Position numbers and translations under genes: made by a program | Source of the DNA: Desulfococcaceae bacterium | GTDB taxonomy: Bacteria; Desulfobacterota; Desulfobacteria; Desulfobacterales; Desulfosalsimonadaceae | Assembly (NCBI GenBank): GCA_030145385.1 | Contig: JAQYVU010000033.1 | Span: 1-42,742 of the forward strand | DNA: 42,742 nt | Direction: 5' to 3' | Part shown: piece after piece, positions 7,871-15,177 of the stretch | Layout of the letters: the number at the start of each line of letters is the position of its first letter | Numbering within the stretch: position 1 is the stretch's first letter | The notes under the pieces: model-generated | Databases searched by the model: none | What the model was told of the DNA's origin: nothing | What the model saw: the letters and a program-made list of their open reading frames with translations, nothing else

Positions 7871-9580
7871 CTAAGTATCCATGGTAACGCGCAGTACTTC
7901 TTCAATGGTCGTTGCTCCGGCTGCCAGTTTATGTATAGCGGCTTTTCTTAATGTTGTCATGCCGTCTTCCACAGCTGCGTTTTTCAGCACCTTAGCCGGT
8001 TGATTATCAAGAACCAGATCAATGATCCGGTCGCTCAACTGAAGCAGTTCATATATCCCCATCCGGCCGTTATATCCCGTGCCGGAACATTTTTGGCATC
8101 CAACCGCTTTATAAATACGCATCGTACCGGGCGCTATGTCCAGGACCTTCAGTATTTCAACTTCAGGCTCATATTCAATTTTACAGCGTTCGCATAAGCA
8201 CCGCATGAGGCGCTGCGCAATAACGGTGACTTGTGCGGAAGCCACCAGGTAGGGCGGAATTCCCATGTTTACCAGTCGGTTAATAGCGCCGGCTGCGTCA
8301 TTGGTATGCAGGGTACTCAATACCAGATGCCCTGTCATCGCGGCTTTTAATGCAATATCTGCAGTTTCCGAATCCCGTATTTCGCCCACCATGATAATAT
8401 CCGGATCCTGGCGCAGAAAAGAGCGCAGCGCGGTATTAAAGGTCAGGCCTGTTTCAGCGGTGCAGCTGACCTGGGTCAGGCCGTCGAGTTTGTATTCCAC
8501 CGGATCTTCGGCCGTCACAATATTGACGTCTTCCGAGTTTAATTCATTGAGTATGGCATACAGACTGGAGGATTTACCGCTGCCGGTGGGGCCGGTGACC
8601 AGGATCAGGCCGGTTGGGTTGCGTATAATGGCTTCAAGCCGTCGGGCGTCCCCCGGTTCTATGCCCAGATTGTTTAATGTCAGCTGTTTTTTATCCCTTT
8701 CCAGTATCCGCATGACGATTTTTTCCCCGTACAAGGCGGGCAAAGATGAAACGCGGATGTCCACGACTCTGTCTTTGATCAGGCCAAAGCTGATGCTGCC
8801 GTCCTGGGGCTGCATCCCTTCATTCAGATCCATCCGTGAAATCATTTTCAGGCGGGGGATAATTCCTTCCTTAAACACAGGCGGCCAGGTCCATGCGGTC
8901 TGCATGACGCCGTCTTTCCGATAACGTACTTTAAAATTGTTTTCCCGGGGTTCCATATGAAGATCGCTGGCCCCGTTTTGCACCAGTTGGTTCATAGCGA
9001 ACTGCAACAGACGGACCAGGTGGGCATCATTGACCAGAGCCAGTGGTTCCGCCCGGTTGGTTTTTAGTTTGTTTAATGATTTCAGTGCATTTTCAATCAG
9101 TATCTCGACTTTGTCCGACATGGGCTCGCCAATGTGGTCCCGGCCGGTATAATACTTTTCAATGGCGTTTAAAATGGCGGACCCATTGCAGCAATAGGGT
9201 TTGATGCGTGATCCGGTCACTGCTTCCAATCGATGCAGGCATTGATCATCCTGGGGCATTGCCATGACTACATGGATATATTCATTCTCATGCTTAATCG
9301 GGAATACGGTTTCTTCCCGGGCCACAACCGCCGGTAGCAGAAGCGTAATGTGTTCGATAAAAGCGGGATCAAATGAGACAAACGTCGGATCCAGAGCCTG
9401 GATGCCCGTGATTTCCTCCAGAACGGAATTGACCTGGGCGGCATCCGCAAGGCCGTGTTCAATCAGGTGATCGGAAATCAGGCGCTGCTCCATATCCGGA
9501 ATCGCGCCGATTTTCATTCCCCTGATTTGAAACGCCTTGAACAGCCGTTTATTGAATGCCAGGGTTGATTCTTTATTCAA
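7871..9580 (-). CDS. PilB/GspE-type assembly ATPase, extra ATPase of the Tad locus
   Basis: The product is a 569-residue hexameric ATPase of the type II secretion/type IV pilus extension family. An N-terminal MshEN/GspE-N-like region (about 25-145) precedes the ATPase core: Walker A GPTGSGKSS (330-338), Asp box TAEDPVEY, Walker B DPDIIMVGE (392-400), a His box around LSTLHTND, and the zinc tetracysteine (CLCERC, then CQKC) typical of GspE/PilB and absent from TadA. The start is TTG at 9580 with no clear Shine-Dalgarno; an in-frame ATG at residue 22 is an alternative. Directly followed by tadC. The locus also has a TadA-type ATPase, so this is a second motor, perhaps for extra force or another substrate. 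Confidence 0.92.
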   Translation of the reverse strand: MNKESTLAFNKRLFKAFQIRGMKIGAIPDMEQRLISDHLIEHGLADAAQVNSVLEEITGIQALDPTFVSFDPAFIEHITLLLPAVVAREETVFPIKHENEYIHVVMAMPQDDQCLHRLEAVTGSRIKPYCCNGSAILNAIEKYYTGRDHIGEPMSDKVEILIENALKSLNKLKTNRAEPLALVNDAHLVRLLQFAMNQLVQNGASDLHMEPRENNFKVRYRKDGVMQTAWTWPPVFKEGIIPRLKMISRMDLNEGMQPQDGSISFGLIKDRVVDIRVSSLPALYGEKIVMRILERDKKQLTLNNLGIEPGDARRLEAIIRNPTGLILVTGPTGSGKSSSLYAILNELNSEDVNIVTAEDPVEYKLDGLTQVSCTAETGLTFNTALRSFLRQDPDIIMVGEIRDSETADIALKAAMTGHLVLSTLHTNDAAGAINRLVNMGIPPYLVASAQVTVIAQRLMRCLCERCKIEYEPEVEILKVLDIAPGTMRIYKAVGCQKCSGTGYNGRMGIYELLQLSDRIIDLVLDNQPAKVLKNAAVEDGMTTLRKAAIHKLAAGATTIEEVLRVTMDT

Positions 9581-9633
9581 TCTGAAAGTACCCCATTTTT
9601 GATTATTATATAAAATCAGTAAAGTCGTACTGG

Positions 9634-9758
9634 GATGGCTAAGTTAAAAGTTCTATATACAAGGCGTAGCGGTTTTTCAGGCAAAATCATACATGTAGTA
9701 TCTTGAATGGCTGAAAAATCACTACAACGCCGTAGATGGGACTTTTAACGACGCCATC
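9634..9758. repeat. Palindromic REP/MITE-like element
   Basis: This is a 125-bp imperfect inverted repeat. The outer arms (9634-9651 and 9741-9758) match at 15 of 18 positions and both contain GTTAAAAGT. Inner arms pair GGCGTAGCGGTTTTTCAG with the complement of CTGAAAAATCACTACAACGCC. It ends inside the TGA stop codon (9757-9759) of the upstream lipoprotein gene. It shares the boxes CTACGGCGT and CCTTGTAT, in the same relative places, with the element at 30102-30204. It may form a long hairpin in the Tad transcript. It has no coding capacity. Confidence 0.8.
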
Positions 9759-10287
9759 AGTAATTACCCACCTGCAGAGTATACCCGTTTCGGAAAAAAT
9801 AGGTATACTCGCCGGAATATTCCGAACCTTTCAGCGCCATGGCATTTTTTAAAAACCACAGCTCAAGATCGTCGTTTAATTTCTTTCTTTCTTTTTCTTC
9901 CGGCGGAATTCCTTTGATGCGGTCGATTTCTTCGCCGTTCCGGTAAAGGATTACAGTGGGAAGCATTTCAAGCGAAAACCGGGAAGGGTCATCTGCAATC
10001 TGCCAGTGAAACATCGCAAATTTTGCTTTTCCATAGTATTTTTCCGCCAGCACTTCAATGCGCCGTTTCATATCCAGGGACTGCCAGAATTGAGTGTTAT
10101 AGAAAATAACGATTGCCGGGCCCGGATATGTTGTTATCTCATCGGTAAATGTCTGATGGTTGACGGTCATCAATGCCGATGCCTGACCCGTTGCGGGTTG
10201 CCATTTGTCGCTTGACTTTCCGGCACAGGCGGATAACACAACAGCTAAAATGATAGCGAAAATGCCTGTAATAAATATTTTTTTCAT
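9757..10287 (-). CDS. Thioredoxin-fold lipoprotein lacking redox cysteines
   Basis: I place the start at ATG 10287 (AAAGGA Shine-Dalgarno, signal sequence right after) rather than at an upstream in-frame codon at 10338. The 176-residue product begins MKKIFITGIFAIILAVVLSAC, a lipobox with C21 as lipidated cysteine. The rest fits a thioredoxin fold: IVIFYNTQFWQS (59-70) occupies the position of the usual WCGPC strand-helix, and MLPTVILYRNGEEIDRIKG (108-126) is the cis-proline strand and following hairpin. C21 is the only cysteine, so it cannot be a disulfide oxidoreductase; a chaperone or scaffold role in the envelope is more likely. It lies between the NPY-repeat protein and the PilB-like ATPase. 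Confidence 0.85.
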   Translation of the reverse strand: MKKIFITGIFAIILAVVLSACAGKSSDKWQPATGQASALMTVNHQTFTDEITTYPGPAIVIFYNTQFWQSLDMKRRIEVLAEKYYGKAKFAMFHWQIADDPSRFSLEMLPTVILYRNGEEIDRIKGIPPEEKERKKLNDDLELWFLKNAMALKGSEYSGEYTYFFRNGYTLQVGNY

Positions 10288-10384
10288 AACATGGTCCTTT
10301 GTTCCAATGGATGTATTTATCCCTGTAATGACCGACACTGTCGGTGATCCGGCCGGGTTTTATTCCGTGGTCTGATTTATTTTT

Positions 10385-10470
10385 TTATTTGTAGGGATTT
10401 TTCAAGTCCCTGTAGGGGTTTTTTAAGTTTTTGTAGGGGTTTTGCAATCCCCTGTAGGGATTCGGAACGT
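10385..10470 (-). repeat. Tandem repeat encoding the NPY tail
   Basis: Four degenerate units of about 21 bp (seven codons), each containing TGTAGGG on the plus strand, encode the NPY[KR] motifs. The last unit ends at the stop codon. Such short in-frame repeats can vary in copy number. Confidence 0.7.
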
Positions 10471-11662
10471 TTACCTGATTGCCGGCACCCTGACTGCCTG
10501 TTAGGGCCGGTGTTGCGCCCAGCGTGGTCCCCGGCTGATTTTTAGTGGTGTTGCCGGATCTGACGCCGCTGCCTGTCGTTGTATTTGTCGGCTGGACCCT
10601 GGGGCCGGGGTTCCTGAATATCGGCCGCCGCTGGCCCGGGTTTGCATTCCAGGCCGCCTGGATGTCCGCGATGAGTTGCCGGTTGGTTTTGTCTCCCGGT
10701 TTGATGCCCAGGCGAATGGCTTCCGCTTCTATTTTATCGCGCCGCCATTGGGCCTGATGATCGAGTTGGGAATTAAGTCTGTCATAGGCTTCATGCATGT
10801 CACTGAAAAGCCAGTCAGTCCACCAGGACCGCACCCGGTCCGTGTCTATTGTTTCATCAACCCCAACGGTGATTTTTTCACCCGGTGCGATATCTGTTTC
10901 TTTTTTTACGGAAACTTTGACTGCCCAGGTGGTCATGGCAATAATGTCTTCGACTCCCCGGACGATTGCCCATTCACTGCGGGGATTCCATTCCGGATCA
11001 TACAGGTCATCGGCGGAGCGGCTTAAATCCAGTCCGATGGACTGCTCCACTTCGCCTTTTATTCCCAAGGGGTTGTCAGGGGTTTCTGCTTTCTGGCCAT
11101 AAGTGATTTGAACTTGTGGTTTTTCTCTTGTCCCGCCAATAGTGAGTGTTCCGGATTGGGAAACAACACTTCCCGGCATCTTTTTTTCAAACTTGATTTC
11201 TTTTATGAGGATGGGCGCCTTGGGATCGTAGCTGACCTCAATGGTGCCGACATCTTTTTTTTCAATTTTCATTTTCACCGGAAGGTCACTTTTCCCATCC
11301 CATGCCGCCAGATCCATCATGTCATATTCCAGGCTGATTTTTCCGGTCTCATCGGTTCCGCCCAGGGTTATGCCATAAGTCATACCTGCTGAGAACCCTG
11401 TCTGATCTTTAACCTTTTTTTGAAATTGTTTTATTTTTTCAATGTTATCCCTGACAGTCTGCTGGATTTGGCTCTCCAGATCCGGAAGGGCGACCTGGAT
11501 CACCTGTTTCAGGTCCATCTGAGGATTCGGTGAAAGGATGATATCCCCCCAGTCCTTCTCCACTGCAGCGTTTGAAGCCGGAGCCATCACGAAAGTGATC
11601 ATTAAAATGATACAGAAAATAAACAGGTTTGTCCTTGAAGACTTCAATAATAATGCCCTCAT
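10385..11662 (-). CDS. Exported protein with C-terminal NPY repeats, unknown family
   Basis: The start at 11662 follows a near-perfect TAAAGGAGG Shine-Dalgarno. The 425-residue product has a long signal peptide (1-32, hydrophobic 12-27, ending ASNAA). The middle (35-300) is soluble with alternating beta-rich stretches and no motif I recognise. Residues 340-395 are rich in Pro, Thr, Gly and Asn, and the last 25 residues hold four NPY[KR] units spaced seven apart (NPYRGLQ, NPYKNLK, NPYRDLK, NPYK). It lies between tadB and the thioredoxin-fold lipoprotein, so an envelope or pilus accessory role is inferred from context alone. I do not recognise the gene. Confidence 0.85.
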   Translation of the reverse strand: MRALLLKSSRTNLFIFCIILMITFVMAPASNAAVEKDWGDIILSPNPQMDLKQVIQVALPDLESQIQQTVRDNIEKIKQFQKKVKDQTGFSAGMTYGITLGGTDETGKISLEYDMMDLAAWDGKSDLPVKMKIEKKDVGTIEVSYDPKAPILIKEIKFEKKMPGSVVSQSGTLTIGGTREKPQVQITYGQKAETPDNPLGIKGEVEQSIGLDLSRSADDLYDPEWNPRSEWAIVRGVEDIIAMTTWAVKVSVKKETDIAPGEKITVGVDETIDTDRVRSWWTDWLFSDMHEAYDRLNSQLDHQAQWRRDKIEAEAIRLGIKPGDKTNRQLIADIQAAWNANPGQRRPIFRNPGPRVQPTNTTTGSGVRSGNTTKNQPGTTLGATPALTGSQGAGNQVNVPNPYRGLQNPYKNLKNPYRDLKNPYK

Positions 11663-11730
11663 TGTGACCTCCTTTATTTTTTTATAACTTTATCCGGAAT
11701 TATAAAGAAAACCCTATTTTCCGAGCTTAT

Positions 11731-12957
11731 TTATATTTTTACCTTTACAGTCTTGAGCATCAGGAAAAGCCCGACCATTTCCATTAAAAAAATCAGGGCA
11801 ATCAGCATCCATCCCATTACGGTTGTATACATCAGGCTGAAAACCTCATGGTTCATTGTGTTTAAAATCAGTGCCATCACCAGGGGCAGCATGGTCAGCA
11901 TCCATGCCTGGGTTTCACCTTCTGCGGTCATTGATTTGATTTTTAACAGAATGCGTCTTCTTTCCTGAATCGTCTGGGCCAGCGTATCAAACCTCTCAGG
12001 CAGGTTCCCGCCGGATTCCAGGAGAATCAGGGTGGCATTGACCATGATTTTGGTGTCTGTACCGGGCATTCTTTCAGCCAGGTGATTTAAGGCATCTCCC
12101 AGGCTGGACCCCAGGCGGTGTTCGCTGAGAACCATTTCGAATTCCTGGCTTATCGGCGGTTTGGCTTCTTTCACGACCATTTCAAAGGCCTGAACCAGGC
12201 TCAGGCCGGCCCGCAATCCATTGGAGATCATCACCAGGCCGTCGGCCAGCTGTTCTTCAAATTTATTTCGGCGGCGGCGTCTTAGAAAAGCAATGATCAG
12301 GCGGGGCAGATTGTATGCGCCTAAAGCCAGGAGCACGGCAAGAAAAATTCTTGTTCCCAGCTGATCGGTCAGGTTGTCGGGCAGGTTGTAAAGCCGGCTT
12401 TCCGAAATATTAAAATTGCCGGCCTCCCTGGCCCGGGCTTCCTCAAAAGCGGCTTCTGTATAGCGTTCCATAATGGTATACAGCACGGCCAGGTTTTGAT
12501 GGATCTTGCCGTAATGGGGCAGGGCTTTTGCCGCCTTGCGCAGTTCACGCTCAGCCTGGTCGTAATTCTTCATACCCAGATATGCCACCCCCAGTTCGTT
12601 GTTGACAAGTGGTGAGTTGATATTGTTCATTTCTTCCAAAAGCAGCGCAGCCTGCGAATATTCGCCTTGCTGGTTGAGCTCGATGGCCTTTGTAATGGTG
12701 ATTTTTTTATCTGCCTGGGAAACCTTGCCCGGCACAAAAAAACCCAGCAGTGCGCCTATGATGGCGGCCGATATAATAACATTAAAAATCAGCTTTTTAT
12801 CTATATTATAGAAAATATCGGCCAAAGATGCATGAATCCAATGGGCGTAAGTTGTTTGCTGACCGTCGGAAAGCATCCGCCCCCGAAGCAAAAAATAAAT
12901 ACCTGTCCAAATCAAAAGCAGGAGCGTCGGCAGTAAAATAATTTTTTGATCCATCAC
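11731..12957 (-). CDS. tadB: TadB-type platform protein with a TPR domain
   Basis: The product has 408 residues if started at GTG 12957; ATG 12954 is equally possible with AGGA upstream. Two N-terminal membrane helices (about 6-24 and 56-75) are followed by a TPR region (about 85-175, including ELGVAYLGMKNYDQAERELRK), another helix (about 202-224), a basic RRRRR stretch and the type II secretion F domain (240-370; EEQLADGLVMISNGLRAGLS), ending with two more helices. The C-terminal half is ordinary TadB. The TPR block between the second and third helices is not part of the normal family architecture. It follows the TadZ-TadA gene by 55 bp and is expected to pair with the TadC encoded at 6961-7845. 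Confidence 0.9.
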   Translation of the reverse strand: MMDQKIILLPTLLLLIWTGIYFLLRGRMLSDGQQTTYAHWIHASLADIFYNIDKKLIFNVIISAAIIGALLGFFVPGKVSQADKKITITKAIELNQQGEYSQAALLLEEMNNINSPLVNNELGVAYLGMKNYDQAERELRKAAKALPHYGKIHQNLAVLYTIMERYTEAAFEEARAREAGNFNISESRLYNLPDNLTDQLGTRIFLAVLLALGAYNLPRLIIAFLRRRRRNKFEEQLADGLVMISNGLRAGLSLVQAFEMVVKEAKPPISQEFEMVLSEHRLGSSLGDALNHLAERMPGTDTKIMVNATLILLESGGNLPERFDTLAQTIQERRRILLKIKSMTAEGETQAWMLTMLPLVMALILNTMNHEVFSLMYTTVMGWMLIALIFLMEMVGLFLMLKTVKVKI

Positions 12958-13012
12958 TTTTTATCCTGTTCTTATGATCGTCCGCACCGGTTTTACTGGC
13001 GATGCAGCCGGA

Positions 13013-15079
13013 TCAGTTACTGGTCCAGAAGACCTCTCTGGGAATATGAAGGCCCCTTTCACTGAAACGTTCAATGCAGCGAGGGACATATCCGGTGGAT
13101 GAGAATTCCCCGATGACCCGTTCTTTTTCTTCGCCGCGCTGGCGGTAGACGAATACATCGCCCAGCGTAATGACTTCGCCCTGCATGCCGTCCACTTCAG
13201 ATACCTGTATGACTTTTCGGGAACCGTCCTTAAAGCGGCTGATTTGCACAATCAGGTCAATGGCGCCCACGACCTGTTCCTTGATGGCTTTGATCGGCAG
13301 TTCAAACCCGGCGTACATTACCAGTGTTTCCAGCCGTGACAGGGCTTCCCGGCAGGAATTGGCGTGAATGGTGGTCAGTGAACCGTCATGGCCCGTATTC
13401 ATGGCCTGGAGCATGTCCAGTGCTTCCGCACCACGGCATTCGCCTATGACGATCCGGTCCGGACGCATACGCAGGCTGTTTTTTACGAGATCCCGGATAA
13501 ACACTTCGCCCTTGCCCTCTATGTTCGCCGGTCGGCTTTCAAGAGTCACGATATGGGGCTGTCGAAGTTTCAGTTCAGCGGAGTCTTCGATGGTGATGAT
13601 GCGTTCGTTTTCCGGGATAAAACTCGACAGGATATTCAGCAACGTGGTTTTCCCGGATCCGGTACCGCCGGAAATCAGAATATTGAGTTTGGCCAGAACC
13701 GCAATTTTTAAAAATTCAATGATCTGCGCATTTACCGCCCCGAAGTTTATCAGGTCATTCACGCCGATCTGGTCTTCGGGAAATTTTCGAATGGTCAGGC
13801 AGGCGCCTTTAACGGCCAGCGGCGGGATGATGGCATTGACCCGTGACCCGTCTTTCAGCCGGGCGTCGACCATGGGGGTGCTGGTATCGACTTTCCGTCC
13901 CAGGGGTGCGGTGATCCTGGAGATAATATTGATCAGGTGCTGTTCGGAAAAAAATTTTTTATCAATCCGGGTCAGCTGTCCTTTTCTTTCAACAAAAATT
14001 TCATTCCAGGCATTTACCATGATTTCGGAAATGCTTCCATCCGCCAGCAGGTCTTCTAAAGGGCCAAGTCCCAATGCTTCCTGGAGAACTTCCTTTAAAA
14101 CCTGGTTGCGTAAGTTTCTGTCCTGAAGCGCGGATTCATTGTCCAGGATTTCAGATATTTTTTGGGAAACCGTAGTCTTGAGTGCATCTGATTTCTCGCT
14201 ATCCAGTCCGACTTCGGTATCCAGTTTTTTAAAATCAATGGATTCTAAAAGTTTTTCGTGTACAGCCAGTTTTAATTTATCCAGATCCAAAACCGGGGCG
14301 TCTGTCACTTGCTCATTGTTCTGCCCTGCTGTGACCGAGTTCCGTATTTCCTGGACCAGCACATAGACCATCCGGTCCAGGGCCTGGGTGATCGGGTGAC
14401 GCGGAAATTTTTCCGGATAGGTCCCCTGGGCCATATTGGCATCCGCTTCCGGATCAGAGGGAATCATTACTTCCGGTTTTTTCCCTAAGTGCCTGGCGAT
14501 GGTCTCCATGCTGCTGGTGCTGGATTTTTCCATTCGATTGACAATGACTTTAATGCGCTCTTTGGAAAAATTTTTACTGCGAAGCAGTCGGAGGTCGCTC
14601 TGGGTTTGTTTCAGGGATAACGCATCCGGTGTCACCGGCAGAACAATGATGCCGGATTTGTCAAAAATAGCCTCTACCACCGGGTCGAATTTCGTACCAA
14701 TATCGATAATAATATACGCGTAAACGGATTGCAGGCAGGCCATCACCCGCCCGATGTTCATTGGATTCAGCAGGCTGTCGTCGAGATCGCGGAATCCGTC
14801 GGAAAGGTTCAGCAGAAAGATTCCCGAACTGTGTCCGGTGGCATAACCCTTGAGCATACTGGGGTGCAGCTTGTCGGCCATGGGCAGGAGACCGTCGATG
14901 CGCTTGATGTCGTCGACCTTTAAAAAATATCCGATATCATTTGAAAAAGGGCGTCCGAAATCAATGAGCAGAACTTTTTCCTTGGTATCCAGGCATAAGT
15001 CAACCGCCAGGTTTGCGGCAATAAAGCTTTTGCCGACGCCGCCTTTTGAGCTGTATAATGCAATGATATGACCACTCAT
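13013..15079 (-). CDS. tadA: TadZ-TadA fusion: MinD-like localisation ATPase plus pilus assembly ATPase
   Basis: The product has 688 residues. Residues 1-250 are a CpaE/TadZ-like P-loop domain with the deviant Walker A SKGGVGKS (11-18) and VLLIDFG (36-42). A receiver-like N-terminal domain, common in CpaE, is absent. Residues from about 262 form a complete CpaF/TadA ATPase: Walker A GGTGSGKT (471-478), TIEDSAEL Asp box, Walker B DRIVIGECRG (541-550) and the His box LTTIHANS. TadZ normally places the apparatus and TadA powers pilin polymerisation; here both are on one chain. It lies between cpaC and tadB with short gaps. The frame is continuous, so the fusion does not depend on a frameshift. 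Confidence 0.95.
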   Translation of the reverse strand: MSGHIIALYSSKGGVGKSFIAANLAVDLCLDTKEKVLLIDFGRPFSNDIGYFLKVDDIKRIDGLLPMADKLHPSMLKGYATGHSSGIFLLNLSDGFRDLDDSLLNPMNIGRVMACLQSVYAYIIIDIGTKFDPVVEAIFDKSGIIVLPVTPDALSLKQTQSDLRLLRSKNFSKERIKVIVNRMEKSSTSSMETIARHLGKKPEVMIPSDPEADANMAQGTYPEKFPRHPITQALDRMVYVLVQEIRNSVTAGQNNEQVTDAPVLDLDKLKLAVHEKLLESIDFKKLDTEVGLDSEKSDALKTTVSQKISEILDNESALQDRNLRNQVLKEVLQEALGLGPLEDLLADGSISEIMVNAWNEIFVERKGQLTRIDKKFFSEQHLINIISRITAPLGRKVDTSTPMVDARLKDGSRVNAIIPPLAVKGACLTIRKFPEDQIGVNDLINFGAVNAQIIEFLKIAVLAKLNILISGGTGSGKTTLLNILSSFIPENERIITIEDSAELKLRQPHIVTLESRPANIEGKGEVFIRDLVKNSLRMRPDRIVIGECRGAEALDMLQAMNTGHDGSLTTIHANSCREALSRLETLVMYAGFELPIKAIKEQVVGAIDLIVQISRFKDGSRKVIQVSEVDGMQGEVITLGDVFVYRQRGEEKERVIGEFSSTGYVPRCIERFSERGLHIPREVFWTSN

Positions 15080-15143
15080 GCCTGATAAACCTTTCTTTTT
15101 GACCGGTATATTTTCAATATAAATGACTATTTAGCGCCTGAAC

Positions 15144-15167
15144 GAAATCGGAAAAATCGGCGATTTC
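15144..15167. other. Hairpin between cpaC and tadZ-tadA
   Basis: Perfect 7-bp arms GAAATCG and CGATTTC enclose a 10-base loop in the 98-bp gap after cpaC. There is no T-run, so it is more likely an mRNA processing or stability structure than a terminator. The right side shares the 12-mer GCGATTTCCAAT with the edge of the palindromic element at 30102, so it could be a remnant of one. Confidence 0.4.
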
Positions 15168-15177
15168 CAATCGGGCG

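Noticed and set aside
8265-8924. Long antisense frame of 219 codons opposite the PilB-like ATPase
   Set aside because: It mirrors a strongly conserved ATPase gene, has no recognisable motif and no ribosome site; it is a codon-bias shadow. The same holds for 13368-14126 and 15857-16669.
9580-9600. Alternative ATG start for the PilB-like ATPase at 9596
   Set aside because: That ATG is out of frame and meets a stop after seven codons; the TTG at 9580 or an internal ATG remain the options.
12961-13251. 96-codon minus-strand frame between tadB and tadZ-tadA
   Set aside because: It overlaps the conserved C-terminus of the TadZ-TadA frame in another phase and has no features of its own.
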